DNA of 64,000 nucleotides from Hirundichthys speculiger. Taxonomy: Eukaryota; Chordata; Actinopteri; Beloniformes; Exocoetidae. A program made the position numbers and the translations under genes. Below are positions 11,236 to 23,029 of the stretch, piece by piece. The DNA lies in assembly GCA_018398805.1 (NCBI GenBank), contig JAGFBZ010000328.1, positions 291,001 to 355,000 on the forward strand, read 5' to 3'. Under the pieces are notes generated by a model, which was given only the letters and a program-made list of their open reading frames with translations, was not told the origin of the DNA and searched no databases. Each line of letters starts with the position of its first letter. The first letter of the stretch is position 1.

Positions 11236-11632
11236 GTGAGCGGCTGGAAACAGTGATGCAACCCAAGGAGGATTCAATACAAAATACTTTTAGACATCCT
11301 GGACCACTCCCAAGACCAGCGGTGCCTCCCCATTCTCAGGGCAAAAATAAATCCTGAAAATCTTAATAAACCTACAAATATTTACACACAGAGACAATCT
11401 AACTTACAGTGGAATTTAGCAAACATTTTAAAAATCACTGTAACCCATCTTTCAACACCTGAAACCGAAAGACAATCGATTCCATCCCCACCCACATCTA
11501 TCCTTCCCGGAACCTTTAAAGAGCCTCCTGGTCTCTGGGGAAGTATTTGCCCCGAGCACCCCTGGAGAGGACACTAGCTAGGTGAGCGCTAATCATTTTC
11601 CCCTTAGTCAAACCCTGTACACTAGGGGTGAG
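11236..11632. other. Apparently unique intergenic DNA
   Basis: No gene or known repeat is seen in this 400-bp stretch. Confidence 0.35.
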
Positions 11633-12382
11633 TATCGGCAAGGACCTAGCAATACGATATGTATCATGATATTTGGGCCACGATACGATATTATCACTTT
11701 ATCATGATATATTGTGATATTCTACCCAGTTAATATCAAGAATAAAAGTAGAGATGAAAAATCAAGTTGCTGTATATGTATAATTAAAAAATGTCACTTT
11801 TTTTTTTTTTTTATTTTTGATTGACAATTGAAAATGGAAAGAATGAATGATACACGGATTGGATAAAGTTACTGAACTTTAACATGGACATTTTCATTTT
11901 AAAGTTCTCCCAGACGGAGGATTCAACAGAAACAAGGTTATTTGTAACAACTGACAAGTTGAACTCCCCTTGTTAAAAGTTTCTGCTGTTACCTCAGAAA
12001 TTACCTGTTTTAATGTTCTGATTGTGCTGAGCCACAATCATTTTGTTGGATTTTGTTTGTAGACCTTTTTTTTTATTTTTTATAAAAACAGGATGACATT
12101 AATGCCCTGGCAGTGGCAATAAGCTTTATTTTATTTTACATTTTTTAAGATGAGATTTACACTAAATATGTGTTACTGACTAGTGCTGATGTTAAAAGTG
12201 TTTGAACACCAAATGTTATGGGACTTTAGTTCATATGGCAGCAGAACATTTAAATAAGTGCATTTTACACAACTTTTGAATTCATTATTTGATTTTTCGT
12301 ATACAATGCGACTAATCATGATTAATCAGGGAAACAATGCGATTAATTGCGATTAAAAAATTTTAATCGTTGCCCAGCCCTA
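11633..12382. mobile_element. Chimeric hAT element: D left part fused to C right part
   Basis: Positions 11633-11780 match the start of family D (TAGGGGTGAGTATCGGCAAG through GTTGCTGTATATGT). From about 11785 to 12382 the sequence is the reverse complement of family C, ending TTGCCCAGCCCTA. The outer 8-bp flanks do not match each other. It is therefore a deletion fusion of two elements, or C inserted in D followed by loss of one side. Confidence 0.75.
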
Positions 12383-14212
12383 GTTATATTATAGTACCGC
12401 TGTTTTTAACAATTCCAGTGGATATTGTTGCTTTGCTATGGTTTTATTCTTTTGTCTCGTTTTATCAGATACATTTGCTTCTTTTTAGGGATTTTTCTAT
12501 GGAAATAAACTTGAATCTCGCCATAAAGTCAGTGTTTAAATGCGTTTCACAAAAGGGGTACGTAACATGAAAACTTCATTTTCAGTTTGTCCTGAGGACA
12601 AAGTGCTCGAATCGTTTGACGTCTCATTCGATCTTAAAATGTCTCGTTTGAAAGACATGGCGAGAGGCCCGGCTAATTAAATTAGCGCGTGACTGGTGCG
12701 CACGGCGCACCGACGTGTCTGCGGACCAGCTGACAGACACCCAACGCTCAATCGTCCCGATAATGAGGGAATATTGTTTTGAGCTTCCACTGAATGTTAA
12801 TTCGCCGTGATAGAATCGGCGTCGCGTGAACGGCGCCGACGCGTGGACGCCCACGCCCGTATTCGTGTTGAAATGCAGTCTCACGACAAGTGACGGCTGT
12901 AAAAGGTCACGGTGCAGATTAATGTGAAAGATGGGGGGAAGCGTTCGACGAACACGAGCGGGAGGAAGACAACCCCGAAAGAAAGGAACGACTCCAAGTC
13001 TGAAAAACTATGAAAATGGACCGACAGCACTTATCTACAGGCTCTAGAGTTGGAGTGCCTATTACAGGGGATAGATCCATTGAGTTTGGAGTTTAATAAA
13101 CCTCCGTAGCATCACGAAAGTCATTGGCGAAGCCTGAGAGAGACCCGGGCGTCTTGATAATGTGAGCACAAGGAAATGCTCACAGCAGAGGCTAAGAAAA
13201 GGTCGCTCTGACAGAAAAGAATTAAAAAATGACAGAAATGTCAGGAGGCATTTTTATTAAAATGCCAATATTTTACAATATCAGTCCGAGCGGGTCATCA
13301 AGATAAGACCTTTATAATGTTTTGCCTCCCTGTCAAATTCTGGCATTTCCTACGAGGGGAATTATATGATTTAGCCCTTAACACACCTAGCTTCCCCATC
13401 TTCCTGCGGCGCGCACGCAGCTGATGGATGAGTCCTTTATTTCGGTTGCGCGGGTCCCGCTGCGAGGCAAATTGTTGGCAACTTCTCCGGGAGGGAAGAT
13501 AATGTGACAAACATGTCAAATTGGAAATTTTGCAGCGTCAAATACGTGTTGTTCTTTAATTCAGGCTGCCAGAAAATCATCATATTGAATTTGACAACCG
13601 AGCCCACTCAGATATATACATATATATGGATGCAGAGTGATTTAACTTTAATGCAGTTTTTTTTTTTTTTTTTTGGTGCTGTGCAAGGTGTCCTGTTTAC
13701 CAGATGAGTTATTCACACATTTTATTTTCTTGCAGGTACGTGGCGAAATAGATGGGATATGTGTCAAATCACTCACTGACATCTGCTCATATTCATCAGT
13801 CTCTAAGTTTCTTGCATTGGCTCCTTCATTAGAGGTGACACAAAACTCCATCCCCCCCCAGCACCTAAGTTAAATTGGATTTTAAATAAATGTCAGAGCG
13901 AGTTATGCATCAGCATCGGAGAGCACGAATGCACCTGGTTTCAGGCTGAGATGGCTAGTTTGTGTAAGATAATGCTTTTTTTCCTCCTCCCCCCTCCCCT
14001 CTCCAAAAGTCACTTCGCTGGCGGGAAAATGTCGTGCATTATAAATGAGACAGGTTGTGATTGAGGCGTTATCCATTGCTGTTGGATGGACTTCTTCCAC
14101 CCCCCCGCGTTCAAAATTAATCACCTTTCTCGGTAGTTGCGGTCCTGCCTTTTCTTTTTTTCTCTCCACGTTACGCATGTAATAAAATAAGTTTCTCAAA
14201 AAGGACTCCAGG
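12383..14212. other. Unique DNA with a CpG-rich patch
   Basis: No gene is recognised. CpG is frequent at about 12640-12980 (for example GGCGTCGCGTGAACGGCGCC near 12818) and again at 13400-13480, unlike the surrounding AT-rich DNA. A T16 run occurs near 13659-13674. Short frames on both strands show no domain. A regulatory island is possible but unproven. Confidence 0.3.
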
Positions 14213-14719
14213 GTCTAAATCAGGGGTGTCAGACTCATTTTCACTGAGGGCCACATCAGCATCATGGTTGACCTCGAAGGGCCAGATTGACAGCATGAAT
14301 GTAACAAAATGCAATGTAAATCAAGATAAATTAAACTACACCTTATTATATTGTGTAAATAACGGTTTCTGTATTTATTATGTATTCAAGTTTCAAATAC
14401 TTAAGCCATTATTATATTAAACTGGTTGTAAGAGTATCCATTACCTTGATTTTAGAAGCGGAAGCAGTAGAAATTTAGCACACTTAGCTCCGTGTTTGCT
14501 GTCAAAATGCCGACTAAATTAAACTCTTTCAAGATTAAACTCTTTCACGACTGACACTGTCTCATAACACAAAAGTTACATTGTTATTTCACCTTGAGAT
14601 ACAAACTTCGTTCATGAAGCTACCTTCCTTGTGCATCAATTTTTCTTTTCTTGGAGATGTTGGGGTTAGTTTGTAAAGGTTTGTAAAGTCCATCAGTTCT
14701 GAAAAGTTGTCTTGCTCAT

Positions 14720-15411
14720 TAGAGGTGGGCGGATCGATCCAAATATTAATAATATCGATATCAACTCTGGTATTGATATCAAACAATACTCGTATAAAAA
14801 GATCGATACTCAAGCTTTTTTCTCTCCCACAAGCACTGACTGTGGCGAAGTGTGAATCCCCCCCCCTCCGGCTCCAATGGCATCAGCCAAACAAGCATGC
14901 AGGTAGACTCAGTCTGGCCCATTGAAAGGTGTTATTCAACGTATCCCATTGAAAGGTGTAATCTAAGACAAATTAACATTAGATAATCCTTTTTTTATCC
15001 CACAATTTATAGAGTTAAAGCAACAGGAAAGTGCACAAAGTGCAAACAAAATTACATTATTATTAAAAGATAATATAAAATTATATATAATTATATAACT
15101 ATATATATATGCTAATATAAAGAACAGAACAATTCAACTCCAAGGAATATTTACACAAAAATGTTAGTTGTGATGTGTATTTTGTCGCCACCTATAAAGT
15201 TTGTTGAAATTCTATGCTAGGTTTTTTAACAAAATAATCCAAAGACAAAAATCACGAAAACACCAAAAGGTCAGCAGTTTCATAATGGATCAAGCTTAAT
15301 ATGAAAAAGTATCGGTATTGGTATTGGTATTGGTATCGGTATTGGCGATACTTGCCCTGTATTTACTTAGTATCAGATCAAAACCAAAATTCCCAGTATC
15401 TCCCAGCTCTA
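14720..15411. mobile_element. hAT-type element nested in family J copy 1
   Basis: The ends are TAGAGGTGGGCGGATCGAT and CTCCCAGCTCTA. Perfect 8-bp target duplications TTGCTCAT lie at 14712-14719 and 15412-15419. The right subterminal region has a GGTATT tandem run (15313-15345). It contains a third element at about 14980-15165. Confidence 0.85.
14980..15165 (-). mobile_element. LINE/SINE-type 3' tail nested in the inner hAT element
   Basis: The start AGATAATCCTTTTTTTATCC, followed by GCAACAGGAAAGTGCACAAAG and an AT-rich tail, resembles fish retroelement 3' ends of the form AGATAATCCTTTATTAGTCC. It is probably inserted in reverse. Ends and target duplication are not clear. Confidence 0.45.
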
Positions 15412-15687
15412 TTGCTCATAGCTACCGTTATCGCTGTGGGGTAATAAAGAAATGCATGATGGGAGATGTAGTTTATTATCAATATGCGCTTTAAAGCAGT
15501 GTAAGCTTATTTTAACTCTTAAAATATTGGTTTAAAATTCAAGCCAATAATGCCCAAGCTCTCGAGGGCCACATAAAATGATGTGACGGGCCACATTAGG
15601 CCTGCAGGCCTTGTGTTTGACACATGTGGCCTAAAGTATGCAGTATAGTACTGTGGAGTTTCAGATTATTTTACCCACAAATATAGT

Positions 15688-15706
15688 ATATATATATATA
15701 TATATA
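15688..15706. repeat. (TA)n microsatellite, left part
   Basis: A short TA array that is continuous with the array at 16074-16113 once the MITE between them is removed. Confidence 0.9.
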
Positions 15707-16070
15707 CAGTCATGGAAAAAATTATTAGACCACCCTTGTTTTCTTCAGTTTCTTGTTCATTTTAATACCTGGTACCACTATACGTCATCATGTGACTAAA
15801 ACAGACAGAAAAGAAAACACTGAATGCATAAAAGCAGTGTTTTTGGCAGTACAACGCCATAGCTATTGATGTAAAAACTTAAGTGATTTAGGTTATAATC
15901 AAGAAAACCATGGAAAATGGTAAGATATCAGCTCTTAAATAAAACTCTTATGAGCAATCTTTGTGGCTATCGTTATGTTTGTCCAAACAAATGTACCTTT
16001 AGTTGTACCAGGCATTAAAATGAACAAGAAACTGAAGAAAACAGGGGTGGTCTAATAATTTTTTCCATGA

Positions 16071-16073
<3 letters not shown>
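15707..16073. mobile_element. Tc1/mariner-type MITE with ~68-bp inverted repeats
   Basis: Both ends read inward from CAGTCATGGAAAAAATTATT and agree for roughly 68 bp with a few differences. TA dinucleotides flank both sides, the Tc1/mariner target duplication. The 367-bp body carries no frame. It sits inside a TA array. Confidence 0.92.
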
Positions 16074-16131
<58 letters not shown>

Positions 16132-16134
16132 TTT
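16074..16134. repeat. (TA)20 followed by poly-T
   Basis: The TA array continues from the MITE edge to about 16113 and is followed by about 20 T. It may be the continuation of the target array. Confidence 0.9.
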
Positions 16135-17015
16135 ATGGTAGTGCCAAAATTCTAATAAAATACCGATGAGGTCAACTGCTTCTCAGTGTATTGCCACTGT
16201 TGGATGCTAAATAAGCTTAAACATCCACTCATGAGTCGGTGAGCGAGCCCTCTATAGATAAATTGTCTAGTGCCCTCCCAGAAGGTCAATCCAATCACAC
16301 GATTCTCCACGGTTTTATTTCGCGTTGGTTGCCACGGTCCACGCGTGCTCCTCGTCGTCGGTGTGGAGAATGTCTGAATTACCTTTTGATGTTTTGGCTC
16401 CTCTGATCCAAAAGCAATTACTCTGTAAACCCTGTAATAATTACAACGAATGAAAGCACGGTAAGAAAAAGACCGGAATAAAAAATAAAAGACACACACA
16501 CAAAAAAAGTGGAATAGATTAATTATTTTCCCGCCATGGTGCTGTCTTCCAAATATGTGGTAACATGAGAGGAAGCGTCATCACTGTTTTTTTTTTTTCT
16601 AAAAGACTGAAAGTTTAACTGCACTTATCAGAAACTGCAATAATATATATATTTGTATTTTAATCTACTGCAGGATTTATTTTCAACTCTAAACATTTCA
16701 AATTCATTTCTTTTAAACAGCAGCCGGCGGCGACTGACGTTTCAGTAGAAAAGCGAAACATCTTTAGACGATAATGACTCTGACAGGGCTTTAACTCAGC
16801 TGTTTGGCACAGCTGTTAAATGTGCTGAAACTCTAAACATCACAAACCAGTTTTTAGATGAAACCAAACAGCTGCTGACAGCGAAAGTGACGGTGGAACG
16901 ATGCAACAGAGCGATGGGATCCCGACAGGATTCAGGTCCTGGTCTCTGGAGAGAAGACGTTTCTATCATGCTGCTGCAGCGTAGCATCCTGAGTCTTTTT
17001 TCTTCCTTTAAACTA
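16135..17015. other. Apparently unique intergenic DNA
   Basis: No gene is recognised. The minus frame at 16152-16499 (115 codons) and the overlapping frames at 16796-17140 have no domain signal. ATTAATTATTTTCC near 16520 resembles homeodomain-type sites. Confidence 0.3.
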
Positions 17016-17291
17016 CCGTACTGGGCCAAATATAGGATGATATTCTCAAAAAATGGAGGTAATCTTTTAATCGAGGACGAGACATTTCTATTGTCATTAC
17101 TCATCTGTGCCACTAGATGAAGCCGCACCAAAGTCACCAATAAGCTAATAGAGCGTCACAGTGACAGGGCTTAACGTATTCCTGCACAGTGCTGGGTTTC
17201 CGGCATGTAGCGTTTCGCTGGGACAGAGGGAAGTAGAGGGAAGTAGGGGGGATCTTATTTTTTAAAAATGGCTTATTGATTTCACTTTTAA

Positions 17292-18522
17292 CCCTTTAGG
17301 CGCTGAAATCTTTTCAAGAAAATATACAATTTTGACATCAAGATTTCAAAAGGCTATAACTTAAAAGCAGTTTGGGATAAAGGTATACTGTCAATGAGAA
17401 AATTGTTCAGTATGACTCAAAGATTGTGATGGGAGTGAAATTATTCATCTAATTTGCATATTATGATGTCACAAGGTGGCGGCCATATTGGAAAATGTTC
17501 AATTATGATATCAAGGTTTCAAAAGGCTATAACTTTAAAGTGGTTTGAGATAAAGACATACTGTAAATGAGAAATATCTTCAGTATGAACCAAAATTTGG
17601 AATGGAAGTAGATTTATCATCTAATTTGATTATTGTGACATCACCTATTCAAACCTGCCCAGTAGTCCTCAATTTCAGATTTTTCCTCAAGCCCCATGCA
17701 CAATGAAAGCTTTCATTTCAGGGACAATCACATCATAAAGTCATGAAATCTGGAGTTTGGTTTCAATATTTCTCTTTCAAAGAACTGGTGGCCTTTTCTA
17801 TTTGTTTGATTGGTGATGAGGCTCCAGAATTCAATCATTTGGAAAGAGGATGAAATCAACGGGCTCAGAATTTGTTAGATTGTTTCCACAAAAACCAATA
17901 GGCTCATCAAAATTTAGGCTCCAGTTTCAATACTCTTCCTCTTCTCTCAAGAACTCTCAGCCACCACCATCATCATCATCATCACCGTGATTTCCGGTGC
18001 ACCAATAGCGGTGTGTTTTATTCCCGCGGCATCTCCCGCGTTGCCAGGACAACCGCGGTTGTTTTCATCCCTGCTACATTTTTCCATATTTGTGGCATTC
18101 TGAGCCTCCCTGACATCTTCACCTCCTTGGCGATCACAGAATGCTTCCACCCCGGTCACGCTGAGGTGAAGCATCCAAAATACAATGGGCTGATTGTGGA
18201 CTATGACACGCGGACTCGCCATCACTACTAACGTCAGTTTCTGCTTCACTGGAGCATGTCTTCCTCCTCTGAATCAGAGTTAGCCAGAACCTGATAAAGT
18301 ACTTCGTGGACGGTAAACCGGCCTCTCAGCATCATAAAACTCTTTTTACGCTAAAACTTTGACTAGCACCACCACCAAAAATGGTTCTCAGATTACAGGC
18401 ACACATGTCCGCCATCTCCTGGTGAAAAGTAGTAACAAGATTCGGCACCACATTTACATATACAGCCTGATATAGTCAGCAATGCTGCTTGTCGCAATAT
18501 TGCGACTTTGGTGCTTAAAGGG
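17292..18522. mobile_element. piggyBac-like non-autonomous element
   Basis: TTAA flanks both sides (17288-17291 and 18523-18526), the piggyBac target duplication. The ends CCCTTTAGGCGC and, inverted, CCCTTTAAGCACC match the piggyBac CCCTTT start. The left half carries a tandem duplication of about 150 bp (17320-17490 and 17492-17655, sharing TTTCAAAAGGCTATAACTT). On the minus strand near 18290-18209 two frames give DSEEEDML and SSEAETDVSSDGES, reminiscent of the acidic N-terminus of piggyBac transposases, but no catalytic domain is visible. Confidence 0.72.
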
Positions 18523-18932
18523 TTAAGATCATGAGTTCATCTGCCAATAATATGAAAGGAACACGACTCTCTCTCAAACTAACTTTACTAACCAATCAGA
18601 TGTAGAACAGGGCGGGTTTTGGAAAAACGTGCTTCAACTGAGTCTTCTGCTTCATAGATGCTCCATAGCCCGAGCAGAGAGATGTATTTTTTTTCTAAAT
18701 GTCGCTGGGCGTAGACAGAAGAGAGAGGAAAAGACAATTAGCCTTTTAGTAGCAGGTGTAAGTAAAGAGGAGCAGGTGCTTCTCCGCTTTGTGCTCGAGA
18801 AACCTCGTATATGCTACCACGCTAGCGCGTCACAAATAAGACTCTACGACACACAACATGGCTACTGGGGGCCACCACAACAGCTGATGTACCAACATCA
18901 ATGACTGACCATGCAACTTGAAAATACGAGTG

Positions 18933-19064
18933 TGCATGTTCATCGCAGAGCACGATTTGTCGTTCAAGCTCCCCCAACCTCTGGTAAATTCATTCAAAGA
19001 AATAGCTGAAGACAAAATAGCTCTGACAAAACTGTTGCTTTCTAATCAACATGCAGCTATTTGA
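18933..19064 (+). pseudogene. hAT transposase fragment
   Basis: The frame has 43 codons before a stop, starting at the first clear match. It contains CMFIAEHDLSFKL, very like the segment FIAEHNLPF of vertebrate hAT (ZBED-type) transposases just after the BED finger, then KEIAEDKIALTKL. No catalytic residues are present, and it is the only clear coding relic of the shell element. The start is arbitrary because upstream sequence is degraded. Confidence 0.5.
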
Positions 19065-20001
19065 AACTCACATGAAACAACACCAGAGTTTCGGCTGTTA
19101 ATTGAATAGTTATTTTATTGATATATTCTCTATTAATGTCCTTGTATTTAATTATACTATTATTTCTTTTGAGCAAGTTAATTATGTGTATGTTGCCTAT
19201 ATAAAATTTCCAGTATTATTTACAGTTCACTGTTGCAATTTATCTTTTTACAAAACAAATAGTGCAAATGGTGCATAATATTTGGAGTTGATGTCCTTTG
19301 TCATGAACCCTCACCTGAATGGTTGTGGATCAGTTTTTAATCCTGCCTGACTGAATTTCAGGTTCCCTTAAAACGTGTCACCTTGTGACTGCAGCTCATC
19401 TTGTAAACTGTCAAGGACGAAGCTGAGCAGCAAAACTTGATATCAAAACAATCCTAAACGCTACATCTGTTAATAACCATGTTGTAGTAACAACCCCCAC
19501 TTCCACCACCACACATGCACGCGCACATGCACGCTCAAAAAGTTCAGGCTCAGGATGAGATGATAAATGGAGGAACCACGCGACCGACTCGAGCAAAGGG
19601 GTTTGAAAGTTTTGTTTCAGTCCAGAATTAATTTTTTACAGACGAAATTATTAATGTTCTAGAAATTGAATAGAACTGGACTTTGAATGGTTTTGCAGTC
19701 ATTGACATCATTAATGCAGTTATTGAACTACATGGTTGTTGCTGATTCTCAGATTTTAAGAGAATACAGTTTATTAAATATTACGATACCTTGATCTTAA
19801 ATAACATGGAAACCTGATACCTGCCTTACCTTTAGTATGGTACCATACTTCCTAAAAAAGATAAAATCATTAAAATGTTTAGCAATACAGCAGAATGTTA
19901 TCTCCATATGATTTTTTTCTATAGTAATTGTACAGTAAAGTTATTTTAAGAACAACCATATTGTTTTCAACATATTTTTATTTCCCAAAATGATATTTGA
20001 A

Positions 20002-20425
20002 CTAGAAAAGCACTCGGAGAGTGCAGACCTCCGCCAAGAGCAACAATTCCCCCATATAGCGATTTACAGATTGCGATAAAATCTGCGTTCTGGATCAGAT
20101 CCGGATCAGCCTTTGAAATTTGATAGAGGTTCACATTGTCAATCTCTCAATCTGTCACTCAGAGTTTTGGGCAATAATTAACAGAGATATTGAGAAACAA
20201 CATTTTTGGCCCCATTGACCACAATGTTATTGAAAATTTGAAAGTGATCCAGAATCCAGGATTTCTTCCGGATCACACCCAAAATGAAATCAGTTCTTCC
20301 TATTCACTTTTCTGACAACTCCTGAAAACTTCATCAAAATCCATCCATAACTTTTTGAGTTATCTTGAACACAAACAGACAGACAGATAAACACCGGCAA
20401 AAACATGACCTCCTTATTGGAGGTA
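20002..20425 (+). mobile_element. Family A element, copy 2
   Basis: It runs from CTAGAAAAGCACTCGGAGAG to the eroded end ACCTCCTTATTGGAGGT, with an AGACAGACAGATA run just before it. It is close in sequence to the other five copies and lies inside the shell element at 17016-20472. Confidence 0.88.
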
Positions 20426-20472
20426 AAAATAGGGGTCATCTTATAATCAGAGGGGTCCTAGATTAGAGCCAA

Positions 20473-21936
20473 TACCTCAGCCAGGACAGTGATGAGATGT
20501 TCACGTTCCCACCACCACGACCACGTTTAATGATTTTCTCTCGAGGCGCGTTCAGTAACTCAAACGCCAGGCTGGCCAACGCTTTAAGAGGTGGAAGTCA
20601 GTTTATATACTTCAGTCAGACCAGACTGTTCAAACACATGTATGTTTATCTAATAACAGATTCCTCATCAGAGTAATTGCTCATCCTCATTAATCACCTG
20701 GTTTTTTTCCAGCCTCTGTTGCTCAGACATTGCTGAACTAAACCAACAGAAACCACGTTTCCGGCTGAAGCAGTAGAGATCCCCACATCTCCACAGCAGC
20801 AGTTGTTTGGCCGTTAAGGAGCTTGGACTTCCTGTTGGGTTTAACGTTTATCCTCCAGAGACTCGTTTTCTCTTCTCAGTGAGACACATGCCTCTACGTG
20901 CACCAAATGCAGTGCATGTCAGCGTGACAAGGACCCGGGGCTTATTCAGGGCTGTGCTGCTGATTCTTTCTGCCATTCACAAAGACCGTATGAGCGCGCT
21001 CAGGCCGGGAGGCAGGTGCCGGTTCTACGTTCGGGCGGACTAACAGCTGGCTGACTCGCAGAGTAAAACAAGTGACGGTTACAGATCAGGGAGTTGGGGA
21101 GACCTCACAGGAATCCTCTTCTCCTTCTCAAATGATCTTGAATGTGCCCCCTGCTGCCAAGGGTCGATAAATGTTCCTCAATGGGCCAATGCCCCTTTTA
21201 TCTTGTGCAGTAGTTGCATTTCCTGCAAAATACTGAGCTCTAACGGTGCAAAACTCATCATTCAGGAGTGATATAAACTTTCAAATGTAATTATTTCTGG
21301 TGCACGTGCAGTCTTTTATTGCCTGTTGGTATTGGAAAGGCAAAAATAGAGTGATATGCCTTTAATTGACATCATCAGGCGGCGCCTACCTCTCCTTTAA
21401 TACATCCTGAGCACACGAGCGATGGAGCAGCGGTACGTCTGAGGCACCAGTCGTCATTACCTCCTCCTTTTTCCCGTGAAAACAGCCGTCGTTCCTTGAC
21501 TGCTCCGTGGCGAGGCCTGTGGAGGGCACGATCGAAATAATTGTAGACTGGTTGGAAAAAAAAGAGGAGTCCGCAACCAAAACAATCATGAGTCACCGAT
21601 GCTCATCATGAATAATTTAAGGTTCGACCAGTTTGAGTATAGTATGAGGGGAAAAAAAAAAAAACAAAACACACCATTCAAATTACTCAAAAGCCTTCAA
21701 TAACTTTTTGTCCTCAAAGACCTTAGATGTTTCTGATAAAAGTCTGGAGTAGATCAGATCAATGCTTTAGGAAGAGATTTCGAATTAGATTTCATTAAAT
21801 TCATATTAATGCAAAATAATAAATTTTGCTGTTTTTAGTTTGTTTTCTTTTCTCTTATTGAATTCTCATTCAGTTTTGGGTATGGATCCACTTTTTTTTT
21901 ATCTTTGTTGGGATACATACACCCACTGCAACTCAA
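20473..21936. other. Apparently unique intergenic DNA
   Basis: No gene is recognised. Frames of 67-78 codons at 20807-21043 and 21375-21596 overlap other frames and show no domain. The 21360-21600 stretch is locally GC-richer and could be regulatory. A-rich runs lie near 21650. Confidence 0.3.
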
Positions 21937-21958
21937 CACACACTGCAACTTAATTAGG

Positions 21959-22032
21959 CACATTTAGGCACGTTTAGGTACATTTAGGGACATTTAGACA
22001 CATTTAGGGATGTTTAGGCACATTTAGGCATG
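21959..22032. repeat. 10-bp minisatellite at the Tc1 left end
   Basis: Seven units of a CACATTTAGG-type decamer, varied at two or three positions. It grew from the terminal repeat of the Tc1 element. Confidence 0.9.
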
Positions 22033-22233
22033 CAGATATGGTCAAGACGACTTGCTGAAGGTCAAATGCATCAGGATGTAGAAGAAAGAGGATTTGAACT
22101 TGTCATGGTTGTTGGTCTGAGTGTTTCAGAAACTGCTTATCTACTGGAATCTTCACCACAACCATCTCTAGGGTTTACAGAGAACGGCCCCAAAAAAGAG
22201 AAAATGTCCAGTGAGCAGCAGTTGAGTGGATGA
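22030..22233 (+). pseudogene. Tc1 transposase, N-terminal-side fragment
   Basis: The 67-codon frame corresponds to the stretch before the catalytic domain of this Tc1 family, judged from the nucleotide match. The helix-turn-helix residues are no longer clear in translation. It stops at 22233 and the next piece is in another frame. Confidence 0.4.
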
Positions 22234-22377
22234 AAGCATCGTGTTTAATGACAGAGGTCAGAGGAGATTGGGCAAACTGGTTTAAGACGATAGGAAGGCA
22301 ACGGTAACTCACTTCGTTACAACCAAGGTCTGCAGAAGAGCATCTCTGAACGTACAACACAGCGAGCCTCAATACAG

Positions 22378-22566
22378 ATGGATCATAGCAGCAAAAGACC
22401 ACATCAGGTGCCGCTTTTGACACCTAAGATCAGGAAACTGAGGCTACAATTCACACAGACTCACCAAAACTGGACAATAGAAGACTGGAAAAACGTTGCC
22501 TGGTCTGATGAGTCTGGATTTCTGCTGCAACATTCAGATGGTCAGAATTTGGAGTCAACAACATGA
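22378..22566 (+). pseudogene. Tc1 transposase, first catalytic segment
   Basis: The frame contains NWTIEDWKNVAWSDESGF, where the D of SDES is the first acidic residue of the DDE triad. The family motif continues for about 15 residues before a stop. A deletion near 22545 shortens the usual segment after the first aspartate. Confidence 0.8.
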
Positions 22567-22735
22567 AAGCATGGATCCATCCTGCCTGGTATCAATGGTT
22601 CAGGCTGGTGGCAGGCATGAAATGGTGGTGTAGTGGTCTTTTCTTGATACACTTTGGGCCTCTTTAGTTCCAGCTGATCGTGGTTTAAACGCCACAGCCT
22701 ACCTGAGTATTGTTGCTGACCATGTCCATCCCTTC

Positions 22736-23029
22736 ATGACCACAGTGGACCATCTTCTGATGGATACTTCCAGCAGGATAAAGCACCATGTCACAAACCT
22801 CAAATCATCTCAAACTGGTTTCCTGAACATGACGATGAGTCCACTGTACTCCAGTGGTCTCCACAGTCACCAGGTCTCAGTCCAACAGATGTGGGATGTG
22901 GTGAAACGGGAGGTTTTCATCACGTATGTGCAGCCGACAGATCTGCAGGAACAGCATGAAGCTGCCATGTCAATATGGATCAAAGTCTCTGAGGAATGTT
23001 TCCAACATCCTGTTGGATCTGTGCCATGA
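22736..23029 (+). pseudogene. Tc1 transposase, C-terminal segment with lost catalytic residues
   Basis: This 97-codon frame covers the second half of the catalytic domain. Where intact relatives carry QQDNAPCH it reads SSRIKHHVTN, so the second aspartate is gone. Where they carry NPIEHLWDVV it reads SVQQMWDVV after a deletion, so the third acidic residue is gone too. It ends SEECFQHPVGSVP, the family C-terminus. The copy cannot be active. Confidence 0.78.

Larger units (their letters stand above)
14221..15628 (+). mobile_element. hAT-Charlie-like element, family J copy 1, host of a nest
   Basis: The ends are CAGGGGTGTCAGACTCA and TTTGACACATGTG. The 8-bp flanks GTCTAAAT (14213-14220) and GCCTAAAG (15629-15636) agree at 6 of 8. 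Homology to the 749-bp copy at 34960-35708 is interrupted at 14720-15411 by a second hAT element, explaining the extra length. No transposase frame remains. Confidence 0.85.
17016..20472 (+). mobile_element. Large hAT-related shell element (family V)
   Basis: The left end ACCGTACTGGGCCAAATATAGG and the right end, whose reverse complement starts GGTATTGGCTCTAATCTAGG, are related inverted repeats. Interior pieces around 17060-17110 and 19600-19690 match family C at 7130-7340. A relic of a hAT transposase lies at 18933-19064. A piggyBac-like element (17292-18522) and a family A copy (20002-20425) are nested inside. A clear target duplication was not found, so the borders are approximate. Confidence 0.5.

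Noticed and set aside
18013..18231. 72-codon frame in the piggyBac-like element
   Set aside because: It does not resemble piggyBac transposase and overlaps a longer meaningless minus frame.
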